Positions 48,325 through 57,873 are shown, numbered from the stretch's first letter. The stretch: DNA of 64,000 bases from Mycobacterium sp. 852002-51057_SCH5723018 (GCF_001667035.1 NZ_LZIR01000008.1:1-64000); one strand, 5' to 3'. The notes: a model not told the origin generated them from the letters alone. Translations and numbers: made by a program.

Positions 48325-49956
48325 ATGAAGAGCACGATGCGCGAATCGCCACTGCTGGTGTCGGAAATACTTCGGCACGGCACCACGCTGTGCGCAGCCC
48401 AGACGGTGGTCACCGCAACCGTCGACGGTTATCGCGAGGCCACTTTCGAGGAGATCGGCCATCGCGTGGCTCAATTGGCGCACGGGTTGCGCACCCTTGG
48501 CATCAGCGGCGATCAGCGGGTGGCGACCTTCATGTGGAACAACCAGGAACACCTGGAAGCGTTTTACGCGGTGCCCTGTCTGGGTTCTGTGTTGCACACT
48601 CTCAACATCCGCCTGTCCACAGATCAGATCTCCTACATCGCCAACGAGGCCGAGGACCAGGTGGTGATCGTCAACCACTCGCTGATACCGCTGCTGGCCG
48701 ATGTGCTGGCCCACCTCGACACGGTGCATACGGTGGTGGTGGTCGGCGACGACGATGTGGACGCTCTAGTCCCGGCCCGCAAGAACATCGTTCGCTACGA
48801 TGACCTTCTGGCCGGACAGCCGACCGAATTTGATTGGCCAGAACTGAGCGAAACATCCCCAGCGGCAATGTGTTACACCAGCGGCACTACTGGAGACCCT
48901 AAGGGTGTCGTGTATAGCCACCGGTCGACGGTTTTGCACTCAATGGCGGTGTGCACAGCAAACGCCATGGCGATCGCGGCCGGAGACCAGGTCCTGCCTA
49001 TCGTGCCGATGTTCCACGCCAACGCCTGGGGTCTGCCCCACGCCGCCATGATGGCGGGGGCCAGCCTTGTGATGCCCGACCGATACACCCAACCTAATCG
49101 GTTGATCGCCGCGATCGAGCAGCACAAGGTGACCGTCGCCGCCGGTGTACCGACAGTCATTAATGACGTCGCACACTATCTACGTGGTAACGCCGGCCAC
49201 GACGTGTCGTCGCTGCGCCACATCATCTGCGGGGGCTCCACCGTTCCGCACACCCTGATGAAAGAGTTCGAGGACAACTACGGCGTGGCGATCCGTCAGG
49301 CGTGGGGGATGACTGAGACGTCGCCGCTGGCCGCCGTGGCTTGGCCGCCGACCGGCATCGCCGAATCTGAGCACTGGGAGCTGCGCAATACCGCGGGCCG
49401 GCCAGTGTGTGGCGTCGAGACCCGGATTGTGGCCGACGACGGCCGTGTGTTACCTCGTGACGGCGAATCCGTGGGCGAATTGGAGGTTCGCGGAAACTGG
49501 GTCACCGCATCGTACTTCGCGGACAACTATTCATCGCATTCTCACGACGGGTGGCTACGAACAGGCGACGTCGGCAGCATCAACTCGCGGGGTTTCATCA
49601 CATTGACCGATCGTGCCAAAGACGTGATCAAGTCGGGCGGCGAATGGATCTCGTCGGTCGAGTTGGAGAACCACATCATGGCGCACCCCGCCGTCGTAGA
49701 GGCTTGCGTGGTAGCCGTGGCCGATTCGCGCTGGCAGGAGCGGCCACTGGCGGCTGTCGTTTTGAACAAGGGCTTCGAGGTCACCGCCGCAGAACTGCGT
49801 AGTTTCCTCAGCGAACGGGTGCCGCGCTGGCAGCTTCCCGAGCGTTGGACGTTCGTCGGCGAGGTCCCGCGCACGAGCGTCGGCAAGTTCGATAAGAAAG
49901 CCGTCCGTTCGCGGTATGCCCAGCGCCTATTCGACGTCGTGATCTGCCATGACTAG
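48325..49956 (+). CDS. Acyl-CoA synthetase (FadD-like)
   Basis: This 543-residue ATP-dependent CoA ligase has the AMP-binding motif YTSGTTGDPKGVVYSH, the GMTE motif in QAWGMTETSPLAAVA, LRTGDVGSINSRGFITLTDR, and the catalytic Lys in VPRTSVGKFDKKAVR. The sequence is typical of medium- or long-chain and aryl-chain ligases of the FadD set, without clues to chain length. It is followed 200 bases later by an acyl-CoA dehydrogenase gene, so an acid substrate is probably activated and then oxidised. Confidence 0.9.
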   Translation: MKSTMRESPLLVSEILRHGTTLCAAQTVVTATVDGYREATFEEIGHRVAQLAHGLRTLGISGDQRVATFMWNNQEHLEAFYAVPCLGSVLHTLNIRLSTDQISYIANEAEDQVVIVNHSLIPLLADVLAHLDTVHTVVVVGDDDVDALVPARKNIVRYDDLLAGQPTEFDWPELSETSPAAMCYTSGTTGDPKGVVYSHRSTVLHSMAVCTANAMAIAAGDQVLPIVPMFHANAWGLPHAAMMAGASLVMPDRYTQPNRLIAAIEQHKVTVAAGVPTVINDVAHYLRGNAGHDVSSLRHIICGGSTVPHTLMKEFEDNYGVAIRQAWGMTETSPLAAVAWPPTGIAESEHWELRNTAGRPVCGVETRIVADDGRVLPRDGESVGELEVRGNWVTASYFADNYSSHSHDGWLRTGDVGSINSRGFITLTDRAKDVIKSGGEWISSVELENHIMAHPAVVEACVVAVADSRWQERPLAAVVLNKGFEVTAAELRSFLSERVPRWQLPERWTFVGEVPRTSVGKFDKKAVRSRYAQRLFDVVICHD

Positions 49957-50158
49957 TGCGCCGAGATTGCCCTGCAGATGCTGCCCGTACTCACGCGGCG
50001 CTCTGAGCTGTTGCCTGCGAGCTTGATTGGCAGGCTCTCCTGCAATGTGCGGTGCCGCGTCACGAATTGGCCACACCCTTGTTCGCCGATACCAACCCTC
50101 CTCTCGATCCGCGTACGACACGCCAGGTAGATCAATCAACTCCTAAGGAGGAATGCAC

Positions 50159-51886
50159 ATGCTGAATACGGCCGCGACCCTAGTTACCGCTCGGGGGCCT
50201 TCCGCGACTCACCTCGTAACCAACCAGGTGCCGCCACTGGAGAGCCACAACCTTGCCCTCGATCCCGCACTTCAGGAGGCACTGATCCGCGAGGGCGGCG
50301 AATGGGGCCTCGACGAGGTCACCAAATTCGGCGCACTCTGCGGTAGCCGCAAGGCGCTGCGGTGGGGTGAATTGGCCGACCGCAACCGCCCAATCTTGCA
50401 CACGCACGACCGGTACGGGCACCGGATCGACGAAGTCGAGTACGACCCCGCTTACCACCAGCTGATGAAGCTCGCAATCAGTAATGGCCTGCACGCGGCA
50501 CCCTGGTCCGACGACCGGCCCGGCGCCCATGTCGTGCGGGCCGCCAAGACGTCAGTGTGGGCCGCCGATCCCGGCATTCTGTGCCCCATTTGGATGACCT
50601 ACGCGGTCATCCCTGCGCTGCGACATAACACCGAGCTTGCAGCCGTTTATGAACCCTTGCTCACCAAGTGCGCATATGATCCCCGGCCCGATGCCGTCTC
50701 TGCGAAGACCGCTATCACCGCCGGCATGTCGATGACGGAGAAGCAAGGCGGCTCTGACCTGCGGGCCGGTAGCACCCAAGGAAACCGGGGCAGTGACAAC
50801 AGCTTTAGCCTCATCGGACATAAGTGGTTCACTTCGGCACCGATGTCCGACATCTTCCTCGTGCTGGCCCAGGCACCAGGTGGGCTGAGCTGTTTTCTAC
50901 TGCCTCGGGTGTTACCTGACGGCGGCCGCAACCGGATGTATCTGCAACGACTCAAGGACAAACTGGGCAATCATGCCAACGCTTCCAGCGAAGTCGAATA
51001 TGACGGTGCCACCGCATGGTTGGTCGGTGAAGAGGGCCGCGGCGTTTCCACCATCATGGAAATGGTCGGCATGGGTCGATTGGACGTCGCGCTGGGCAGC
51101 GCCGCTCTCATGCGGGTCGCGCTAACCCACGCTATTCATCATTCCCAGCACCGAAAGGCCTTCGGCGCTAATCTGATCGAACAGCCGCTGATGCGCAACG
51201 TGCTCGCCGACCTGGCATTGGAGGCTGAGGCTGCCACCACCGCCACGATGTGGTTGGCCGGTGCGAGTGACAGGGCTATCCGGGGCAGCGAGCGCGACAG
51301 TCTATTGAAGCGTATCGGTGTGCCGGCAATCAAGTATTGGGTGTGCAAACGAGCGACTCAGCACGTCGGCGAGGCGATGGAGTGCCTCGGCGGCAACGGC
51401 TATGTCGAAGAATCAGGCATGCCGCGCCTCTATCGTGAGGCGCCACTCGCCGGAATTTGGGAGGGGTCCGGCAACGTCACTGCATTGGACACTGTCCGCG
51501 CCCTCGCCGTCCCTGGCTGTCTGGAGGTGCTGTTCGAGGAGCTGGCCGCGGCGTCAGGAGCTGACCCCAGGCTAGATGCGCATATCCAGATGCTGCGCCG
51601 ACAGGTCCTCGATCGTGATCTCGTCGCCTACCGGTCACGAGTCCTCAACGAGAACATCTGTCTGGCCCTGCAGGGTTCACTACTGGTGCGTCACGGAAAC
51701 TCCTCGGTCGCTGAGGCTTTCGTTGCCACTCGGCTGGGACGTGACTGGGGTGGCGCTTTCGGAACCCTGCCAGCGCAGCTGGATCTGACGACGATTCTGC
51801 AACGGGCAATGGCCATAACCGCGGACGGGCCGACGCAGTCGCCCGCCGTTGAGTCTGCTTCGCCGTGGCCTGATCGCGAACCATGA
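50159..51886 (+). CDS. AidB-like acyl-CoA dehydrogenase
   Basis: The ATG seven bases after AAGGAGG is used, giving 575 residues; an ATG six bases earlier is too close to the site. The protein is longer than standard acyl-CoA dehydrogenases and matches the AidB/isovaleryl-CoA dehydrogenase group: AGMSMTEKQGGSDLRAGST, HKWFTSAPMSDIFLVLAQAP, and ECLGGNGYVEESGMPRLYRE followed by GIWEGSGNV. AidB of E. coli is linked to alkylation stress; in this setting a catabolic role is more likely. Its stop overlaps the next start (ATGA). Confidence 0.87.
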   Translation: MLNTAATLVTARGPSATHLVTNQVPPLESHNLALDPALQEALIREGGEWGLDEVTKFGALCGSRKALRWGELADRNRPILHTHDRYGHRIDEVEYDPAYHQLMKLAISNGLHAAPWSDDRPGAHVVRAAKTSVWAADPGILCPIWMTYAVIPALRHNTELAAVYEPLLTKCAYDPRPDAVSAKTAITAGMSMTEKQGGSDLRAGSTQGNRGSDNSFSLIGHKWFTSAPMSDIFLVLAQAPGGLSCFLLPRVLPDGGRNRMYLQRLKDKLGNHANASSEVEYDGATAWLVGEEGRGVSTIMEMVGMGRLDVALGSAALMRVALTHAIHHSQHRKAFGANLIEQPLMRNVLADLALEAEAATTATMWLAGASDRAIRGSERDSLLKRIGVPAIKYWVCKRATQHVGEAMECLGGNGYVEESGMPRLYREAPLAGIWEGSGNVTALDTVRALAVPGCLEVLFEELAAASGADPRLDAHIQMLRRQVLDRDLVAYRSRVLNENICLALQGSLLVRHGNSSVAEAFVATRLGRDWGGAFGTLPAQLDLTTILQRAMAITADGPTQSPAVESASPWPDREP

Positions 51887-52881
51887 TGGATGTTTCGGAT
51901 ACGCGTGTATGGGCGAAGGCGAAAACATTCGACGACTTTGCCGTCATCTGCTGTGAGCAGCCCAAGCTCAAGCTGTTGACTGATCCAGATTCGTTTGCGC
52001 TGAGCCATCGGGTGGCTCGCATAGGGCCGGTCACCATGTCCGAACTCATCGCAGGCTCTGACACTTCGATCAAGCGTGGTGAGCTTTGCGACACCTACCG
52101 AGTGCTTGTGCTGCAGTCGGGCCACGCGAAGTGTATACATCGAGATTTCGTTGTATCCGCCGATTCCGGTACAGCCGCCGTGTTAGCGCCTGAGGGTGAC
52201 GCCGCGTCGAGATGGGCCGCGGGCACCCGGATGTTGACCCTTAGATTCGACCGTTGTGTCGTCGAAGATGCTCTCAGCGATGCACTCGGTCGGCAGGTGA
52301 CATCTCAAATCGACTTCGCACCCGTCATGCCCACCCATGCGCCGTCGACCCAAAGTTGGATCAACTTGGTGGTGCTATTCAAAGAACAGCTTTTCCGACT
52401 CGACAGCGTGCTGCATCATCCGCTGGTCGGCTTGCCCTTCGTCGATAGCCTGATTCGGGGGTTCTTGCTCGCAGCGGAGCATCCCTATCGCGACGCGCTG
52501 ACGAGAGACGAACGGCTGAGTGCGCCGCGCGCGATCCGGTCTGCAGTCGAAATCATCGAAGCGGAAGCGTGTCTGCCGTTGACCTTGAGTTCGATCGCCA
52601 ATCGCAGTTACGTAAGTGTCCGTGGCTTGCAGCAAGGTTTCCAACGGCACCTCGGTATCTCACCGATGGCATACCTGCGCGAGGTCCGACTGCGTCGAGC
52701 GCACCAGGACTTGCTCGAGTCCGACCCGTTAACCGTCACCGTAGCTTTGGTTGCACACCGTTGGGGTTTCACCAATCTCGGCAGGTTCGCCGCCGCCCAC
52801 GCCGCACGCTACCAAGAACCGCCGTTGAAGACATTGCAGCGCACTGTATTCCAGCGCAGCGCCCAGCTCGGTCAGCCATGA
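51883..52881 (+). CDS. AraC-family regulator 3
   Basis: This 332-residue protein is close to regulator 1 in the sensor (VEDALSDALGRQVTSQIDFA, HHPLVGLPFVDSLIRGFLLA) and in the DNA-binding domain (SVRGLQQGFQRHLGISPMAY, HRWGFTNLGRFAAAHAARYQ). The ATG shares bases with the dehydrogenase stop, so the regulator is made with the enzyme it may control. Recognition-helix residues nearly equal to regulator 1 suggest that both could read related sites. Confidence 0.88.
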   Translation: MMDVSDTRVWAKAKTFDDFAVICCEQPKLKLLTDPDSFALSHRVARIGPVTMSELIAGSDTSIKRGELCDTYRVLVLQSGHAKCIHRDFVVSADSGTAAVLAPEGDAASRWAAGTRMLTLRFDRCVVEDALSDALGRQVTSQIDFAPVMPTHAPSTQSWINLVVLFKEQLFRLDSVLHHPLVGLPFVDSLIRGFLLAAEHPYRDALTRDERLSAPRAIRSAVEIIEAEACLPLTLSSIANRSYVSVRGLQQGFQRHLGISPMAYLREVRLRRAHQDLLESDPLTVTVALVAHRWGFTNLGRFAAAHAARYQEPPLKTLQRTVFQRSAQLGQP

Positions 52882-53249
52882 GGAATATTGAAGGTGATAG
52901 CGCTCCCGCATCGGGATGACGGCGCGCAGTGCTCGGGGCATGTGCCTCCGACGTCGAAACGGCGCAGCGCGAGCTTTCGGTCGGGGTTTCAACTGCGCGC
53001 GATGGCCAAGGCGCCGCGTGCGCTGGCTGGGCGGCACGGCCACGATTCGTTAGAGTTGGTGGCACAACCAGCCGATGGACCGCCTGAGCCGGCAGCAGCT
53101 TCGCGGAAGACGCGGCAATCGTGTATTCGCGAGCTGGCCTTCCACAATCAAGGAGAGACATGTCCTAGATTGTGGTTGGCGCGGGGACCAATGATCGCGG
53201 CGGAGGCACATTACACTGAATCAGGGTCTGCCGGAAGGGCTTAATCGTA
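52882..53249. other. Intergenic stretch, no gene seen
   Basis: About 370 bases lie between AraC regulator 3 and a methyltransferase gene. Open frames on both strands have no recognisable features. The end carries GGAAGGGC, the probable ribosome-binding site of the methyltransferase. Confidence 0.4.
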
Positions 53250-54095
53250 GTGTTTGACGAGGACACCCACGCGAAAATGACTGCCAACGAGCGCAATTGG
53301 GATGCTCGCACGCCAATACATGTAAGCAGCGAGTTCTACGGTATTCACGAACGGGACCCGATGAGCTGGTTTGCTCCCTTCGAGTGGCGCGACCTCGGCC
53401 AACTTGAGGGCCGCGAGCTCGTCCATCTGCAATGCCACCTGGGGGCGGAGACGATGGCGTTCGCGCTCAAGGGCGCACACACCACCGGGCTGGACTTCTC
53501 GGGCGCCTCCGTGCGGGAGGCGCAGCGGGTCGCGCGAGAGGCGGCCCTGCCCATCGAATATGTGCAGGCCGATGTGTACGACGCGGCCGAAGTGCTTGGG
53601 ACGGACCGTTTCGACATCGTCTACACCGGCAAGGGCGCGTTGTGCTATTTGCCTGATCTAAATGCGTGGGCGCATGGGGTAGCCCGTCTGCTGAAACCTG
53701 GGGGCTTCCTGTACCTGGCGGAATTTCATCCGTTACTCAATGCGCTCGGCCCTACCCAGAAGCCCTGTGCTCCCGACGGTCTGGTGATCCACTACGACTA
53801 TCTCGGCGGGAGGGGCGCCGTGAAACGCGACAGCACCCATAGCTACACCGACGGCCCACCGCTGGCCGGCGACACCCTGCACTATGAGTGGGCACACGGC
53901 GTGGGCGACGTCGTCACCGCCATCGCTCAATCCGGGCTTGCCATCGAACGCCTCACCGAGACAAGTCATTTGCCGTGGCGGCGCTGGCCAATGATGGAGC
54001 GAACGGACAACGGTTGGTGGGCGATGCCCGAAAGCGCACCCCGGTTTCCCGTCATGTACGGCCTGAAAGCCGGCAAACCCGGCGCCACGACGTAA
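53250..54095 (+). CDS. Class I SAM-dependent methyltransferase
   Basis: 281 residues from the GTG with GGAAGGGC ten bases upstream; ATG 53277 is the alternative. The SAM fold has VHLQCHLGAETMAFALKGAH, GLDFSGASVREAQRVAREA, YVQADVYDAAEVLG and VARLLKPGGFLYLAEFHPLL. This is the family annotated as general class I methyltransferases in actinobacteria. The QCHLG motif in place of DxGxGxG is typical of that group. Acceptor unknown. Stands alone, 238 bases ahead of another methyltransferase gene. Confidence 0.82.
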   Translation: MFDEDTHAKMTANERNWDARTPIHVSSEFYGIHERDPMSWFAPFEWRDLGQLEGRELVHLQCHLGAETMAFALKGAHTTGLDFSGASVREAQRVAREAALPIEYVQADVYDAAEVLGTDRFDIVYTGKGALCYLPDLNAWAHGVARLLKPGGFLYLAEFHPLLNALGPTQKPCAPDGLVIHYDYLGGRGAVKRDSTHSYTDGPPLAGDTLHYEWAHGVGDVVTAIAQSGLAIERLTETSHLPWRRWPMMERTDNGWWAMPESAPRFPVMYGLKAGKPGATT

Positions 54096-54332
54096 TCGGT
54101 TAGTCTGCATCGCCTTAGCTCGAGACGTGAGGCCGAGGGTCGGCCTTCCCAGCTCCCAGGCACCCCAGCGTTGCCCGGTTGTTGATGCCAGTGTTGACGG
54201 TACGCCCCTAGCAAACAGCCCGGAATAGGGCGTGCTGCGCACCCTGGCCAAAGATTCGCGTATCGAGGCTAGGCGGCGCTTGACGCGCTCGTTAGCGTTT
54301 GCCGCATACCGTCCGCCTGAAGGGTATGAGCC

Positions 54333-55169
54333 ATGAACGCCAATCGAATGTCTTCGACCGACAGCACCTACGTACTCGGGCACGGCACCGCCGAGATCCG
54401 GCGCCTGCTGCTGCAAGGGCGTCTGCACGACACATTCACCGAGCACGCACTGCGTCACGCGGGTCTTTCGCCGGGGATGCGGGTGCTGGATGTGGGCTGC
54501 GGCCCCGGCGACGTGTCATTCATCGCCGCGCGGCTGGTGGGGCCCGACGGCACGGTACTGGGGGTAGATAGGGCCGCGGACGTCATCCAGGTCGCCCGCA
54601 GCCGCGCCGCCGATCGAGGCTTGGCAAGCGTCCGCTTTGAGACAGCGGCGATCGAGGACATACGTATGGACGAACCCGTAGACGCCGTGATCGGGAGGCT
54701 GATACTCATGCATCTGCCCGACCCTGTCGCAATGCTTCGCCACCTCGCGGCCCAGGTGCGCGCCGGCGGCCGGATCGCGTTTTGTGAGAGCGACTTAACC
54801 GGGTTCTACACCGTCCCCGACTTACCGTTGTGGCGGGCGCTGAAAGGCGCTGTGGCCAAAACATTCGAGGGTGTGGGCTGCGACCCGGCGTTCGGCGCCA
54901 GCCTGCACACGCAATTTCGGCGCGCCGGTCTGGGCGCTCCGCGGCTGGCGCTCGGTGCGCCGCTGGGCGGGGCCGACGACACCGATATCTTGGCCTACGT
55001 CGTCGAAACCTGGCGGTCGATTATCTTTCCTGTCGCCGAGCGCCTGGGAGTCATCCCGGACGAACTGGCCGATCCGAACACCCTTGGCCAGCGCTTGCGG
55101 AACGAAGCCGCCGCCGCGGAAGCAATGCTGGTAATGCCGCCGCTGATTTGTGCCTGGGCCGAGGTGTGA
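54333..55169 (+). CDS. UbiE/Methyltransf_11-type SAM methyltransferase
   Basis: This is a 278-residue protein with a strong SAM site: MRVLDVGCGPGDVSFIAARL, VLGVDRAADVIQVARSRAAD, and later RLILMHLPDPVAMLRHLAAQ with VRAGGRIAFCESD. The C-terminal 100 residues form an acceptor-binding cap. The ATG follows GAAGGG at suitable spacing. It belongs with small-molecule or quinone/steroid-type methyltransferases, but the acceptor cannot be assigned. It lies 135 bases before a Crp/Fnr regulator gene. Confidence 0.84.
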   Translation: MNANRMSSTDSTYVLGHGTAEIRRLLLQGRLHDTFTEHALRHAGLSPGMRVLDVGCGPGDVSFIAARLVGPDGTVLGVDRAADVIQVARSRAADRGLASVRFETAAIEDIRMDEPVDAVIGRLILMHLPDPVAMLRHLAAQVRAGGRIAFCESDLTGFYTVPDLPLWRALKGAVAKTFEGVGCDPAFGASLHTQFRRAGLGAPRLALGAPLGGADDTDILAYVVETWRSIIFPVAERLGVIPDELADPNTLGQRLRNEAAAAEAMLVMPPLICAWAEV

Positions 55170-55304
55170 GGCAAGGAGGGATTTCGCTGCGCGATCTGGC
55201 CAGCAGGCCGCGCCCTGTGGATAGTCGGCTTGCTTTGGGCTGCCTAGCGTTAACCATGTGAAGCGGTGGGGACTTTCACTGAGTATCGGCAGGAGGGCGG
55301 ACCA

Positions 55305-56114
55305 TTGCAAGTAATACGTTTACCCCGTACCGACAGCGCGGCCAACAAACATACTGCGCCGCAACGCCCTTCACAACCTGAAAGACGCTGTGACGCCTCC
55401 AAGAGCGGCGATGTGTACCAGGCATTGATCGCATCAGGAATCTTCGCCAAGACCCACCCCGCCGTGGTAGCAGCCCTCTCAATGCGGCTGCAACCCGAGC
55501 AACTCCCGCGCGGGCGCGTGGTGGGCGCTCAAAGCGACTTTGGTGATCGCGTTTACGTGATCGCCTCCGGGAAAGTCAAAGTCTCATACAGCCGGCCCGA
55601 CGGTCGCGAGATCGTGCTGACGATCCTGGGCCCCTCCGAAATATTTGGCTTCATAACACTTTTCGACTCCGGCGTACAAGAAATGAGCGTAACGACCCTC
55701 ACCGAAGTCCTTGCCGTGCCGATTGGACGTGACCAACTCCTCAGGTGGATGGCCGAGCATCCTGAGGTCAGCGAACAGGTGCTGCGCCTCTTCGCTCGGT
55801 GGGCGAAGCGCACGACAAACTCCTTGATGGACTTCGCGTACGGCGACGCACCGAGCCGCGTCGCGAGCCGGCTGTTGTTGTTGAGGAAGCGCTTCGGGCG
55901 GCGCGACGGCGAGGTCGTGCGTATCGTTCACGACCTGACGTTGGACGACTTTTCGCTTCTCGTCGGCGTCGCTCCGGAGACAATCGGCGCCACGCTTCGC
56001 GACTTCGAGCGTCGCGGCTGGATCCGCTTGGAGGGCAACAGCGTCGTAATAGTCGACGGGCAAGCCCTGAGCCGGCTACGTCCGATCAGCCTGCCGGAGG
56101 TTTGTTGTGTTTGA
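55305..56114 (+). CDS. Crp/Fnr-family transcription regulator
   Basis: The TTG with AGGAGG eight bases upstream is chosen (269 residues); a GTG at 55266 is in frame but lacks a site. The cyclic-nucleotide-binding-like domain has GRVVGAQSDFGDRVYVIASG and VLTILGPSEIFGFITLFDSG; the C-terminal winged helix has LTLDDFSLLVGVAPETIGAT and LRDFERRGWIRLEGNSVVI. No cysteine cluster for an Fnr-type Fe-S centre is visible, so a small ligand or none is likelier. It is coupled to the nitronate monooxygenase gene. Confidence 0.86.
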   Translation: MQVIRLPRTDSAANKHTAPQRPSQPERRCDASKSGDVYQALIASGIFAKTHPAVVAALSMRLQPEQLPRGRVVGAQSDFGDRVYVIASGKVKVSYSRPDGREIVLTILGPSEIFGFITLFDSGVQEMSVTTLTEVLAVPIGRDQLLRWMAEHPEVSEQVLRLFARWAKRTTNSLMDFAYGDAPSRVASRLLLLRKRFGRRDGEVVRIVHDLTLDDFSLLVGVAPETIGATLRDFERRGWIRLEGNSVVIVDGQALSRLRPISLPEVCCV

Positions 56115-57129
56115 CCGCTTTCAGTTGGCCGATCTGGGTGTGCGGGTACTCAGCGCGCCCATGGCCGGCGGGCCGTCGACGCCCGCTTTGGCCGCTGCGG
56201 TGAGCAACAGCGGTGGGCTTGGGTTTCTCGCTGGGGGCATGTTGGCCGCCGAAGAGCTGGCCGAGGCCATCCTCCAGGCGCGCAGAATGACGGCTGGTGC
56301 GATCGGCGTCAATCTCTTTGTGCCTCAACCCCCAATCTGCACCACGCAACAGCTCGGCGAGTTCGCGGCAGCTCTTGCTCCGGAAACCGAACATTACGGC
56401 GTGGCGCTTGGTGAGCCCCGCCATGATGACGACGAGTGGACCGCAAAGCTCGACGTCGTGTGCGATGTACGCCCGGAGATGGTCTCTTTCACCTTCGGTT
56501 CGCCGACCCAGGCACAGTGTCGCCGCCTCGCTGGTGTCGGCATCTCGATCCTCACCACGGTCACCACAGTCCGCGAAGCGGTGATTGCGATCAGTTGCGG
56601 TGCAGATGCTCTGGTGGCGCAGGGGCCCGGCGCCGGTGGGCATCGAGCGACGTTTGACCCGCGGGCCGCCCCGCCCGTCGACCCGCTTGATGATCTGGTG
56701 GCGAGCCTCGTCGCTTGTTTTGAGTGTCCTGTCGTTGCGGCCGGGGGACTGGGGACTCGCGCCGACGTGCATCGGCTGCGCCATGCCGGCGCCGCCGCGG
56801 TCCAGCTCGGTACGGCCTTCTTGCTCGCGGACGAAGCCGGAACCAACCCGGTACATCGCAAGGCGCTGCGCGACCCAAGATTCACTGAAACCGTGGTGAC
56901 GCGGGCCTTTACCGGACGCTACGCCCGCGCCTTGCGCAACCGATTCACCGAATTTCACAACGGTCACTCAATATTCGGATTCCCCCAAGTGGCCATGATG
57001 ACGGCCCCCCTGCAGGCGGCAGCGCTGAAGGTGGGCGATCCGCACGGGGCCGCGTTGTGGGCGGGTACGGCGTTTCGAAACGCGAAGCAGGGTCCGGCCG
57101 CGGACATCGTTCGTGAGCTGGCGGGCTGA
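56107..57129 (+). CDS. Nitronate monooxygenase (2-nitropropane dioxygenase family)
   Basis: This 340-residue FMN-binding TIM-barrel protein has APMAGGPSTPALAAAVSNSG and GGLGFLAGG at the start, VAQGPGAGGHRATFDP with the catalytic His region, VVAAGGLGTRADVHRLRHAG and AVQLGTAFLL as phosphate site. Such enzymes oxidise alkyl nitronates or, in other members, act as enoyl reductases. The GTG lies in the end of the crp-type gene with GGAGG six bases upstream. An SDR gene follows after 24 bases. Confidence 0.88.
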   Translation: MFDRFQLADLGVRVLSAPMAGGPSTPALAAAVSNSGGLGFLAGGMLAAEELAEAILQARRMTAGAIGVNLFVPQPPICTTQQLGEFAAALAPETEHYGVALGEPRHDDDEWTAKLDVVCDVRPEMVSFTFGSPTQAQCRRLAGVGISILTTVTTVREAVIAISCGADALVAQGPGAGGHRATFDPRAAPPVDPLDDLVASLVACFECPVVAAGGLGTRADVHRLRHAGAAAVQLGTAFLLADEAGTNPVHRKALRDPRFTETVVTRAFTGRYARALRNRFTEFHNGHSIFGFPQVAMMTAPLQAAALKVGDPHGAALWAGTAFRNAKQGPAADIVRELAG

Positions 57130-57153
57130 GTGCGGCGCGGGAGGATACAGACA

Positions 57154-57873
57154 ATGCGATTCGGCGACGAGAAGGTCGCGATCATCACCGGCGCGTCACA
57201 GGGAATTGGCGCGGGTTTGGTTGATGCATACCGCAAACACGGCTACCGGGTTGTTGCTAACTCACGGGCCATCGCCGTCTCTCCTCACCCGGAAGTCGCC
57301 ACCGTCGCAGGCGATATCGCCGATTCTGCGACTGCCGATCGCCTCGTTTCCGAAGCGCTGGCACGGTTTGGGCGGATCGACACGCTTGTGAACAACGCTG
57401 GCATCTTCGTTGCCAAGCCTTTCACGCTGTACACGCCCGAAGACTATGCGCGGGTTACCTCGGTAAACGTGCTTGGCTTCTTTCACGTCACTCAGGGCGT
57501 CATCACCCGCATGCTCGAGCAAGGCACTGGCGGCCACATCATCAACATCACCACCACCTTGGTCGAGCAACCTTGCGCCGCCATCCCCGCAGCGTTGACC
57601 GCACTCACCAAAGGTGGCCTGGCCTCCGTCACAAAATCGCTGGCCATCGAGTATGCCGCAGACGGAATCCGGGTCAACGCAATATCTCCCGGCGTGATCG
57701 ATACACCCTTGCACGCCGGCGTCGACGCCCCCACCGCCTACGCCGGGATGCATCCTCAAAACCGGATAGGTGCCGTCAGCGACATCGTGCACGGGGCGCT
57801 CTATCTAGAGACGGCGCATTTCGTCACAGGCGAAATCCTCCACATCGACGGCGGCCAGCACGCGGGCCACTGA
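57154..57873 (+). CDS. SDR-fold protein lacking the catalytic tyrosine
   Basis: The ATG after GGGAGG gives 239 residues. The Rossmann motif is ITGASQGIGAGLVDAYRKHG, with LVNNAGIFVAKPF and the C-terminal GEILHIDGGQHAGH. The usual YxxxK is replaced: the segment reads AALTALTKGGLASVTKSLA, with Thr where Tyr is expected, and the Ser before it is also replaced (ITTTLVEQP). It belongs to an SDR subgroup with this change, so standard dehydrogenase chemistry is unlikely. It is third in the crp-type, monooxygenase, SDR, GMC set. Confidence 0.82.
   Translation: MRFGDEKVAIITGASQGIGAGLVDAYRKHGYRVVANSRAIAVSPHPEVATVAGDIADSATADRLVSEALARFGRIDTLVNNAGIFVAKPFTLYTPEDYARVTSVNVLGFFHVTQGVITRMLEQGTGGHIINITTTLVEQPCAAIPAALTALTKGGLASVTKSLAIEYAADGIRVNAISPGVIDTPLHAGVDAPTAYAGMHPQNRIGAVSDIVHGALYLETAHFVTGEILHIDGGQHAGH

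Noticed and set aside
55258..55279. GTGAA-N12-TTCAC dyad before the Crp/Fnr gene as a Crp site
   Set aside because: Crp sites need TGTGA-N6-TCACA; the 12-base spacer is wrong, so autoregulation is not supported.
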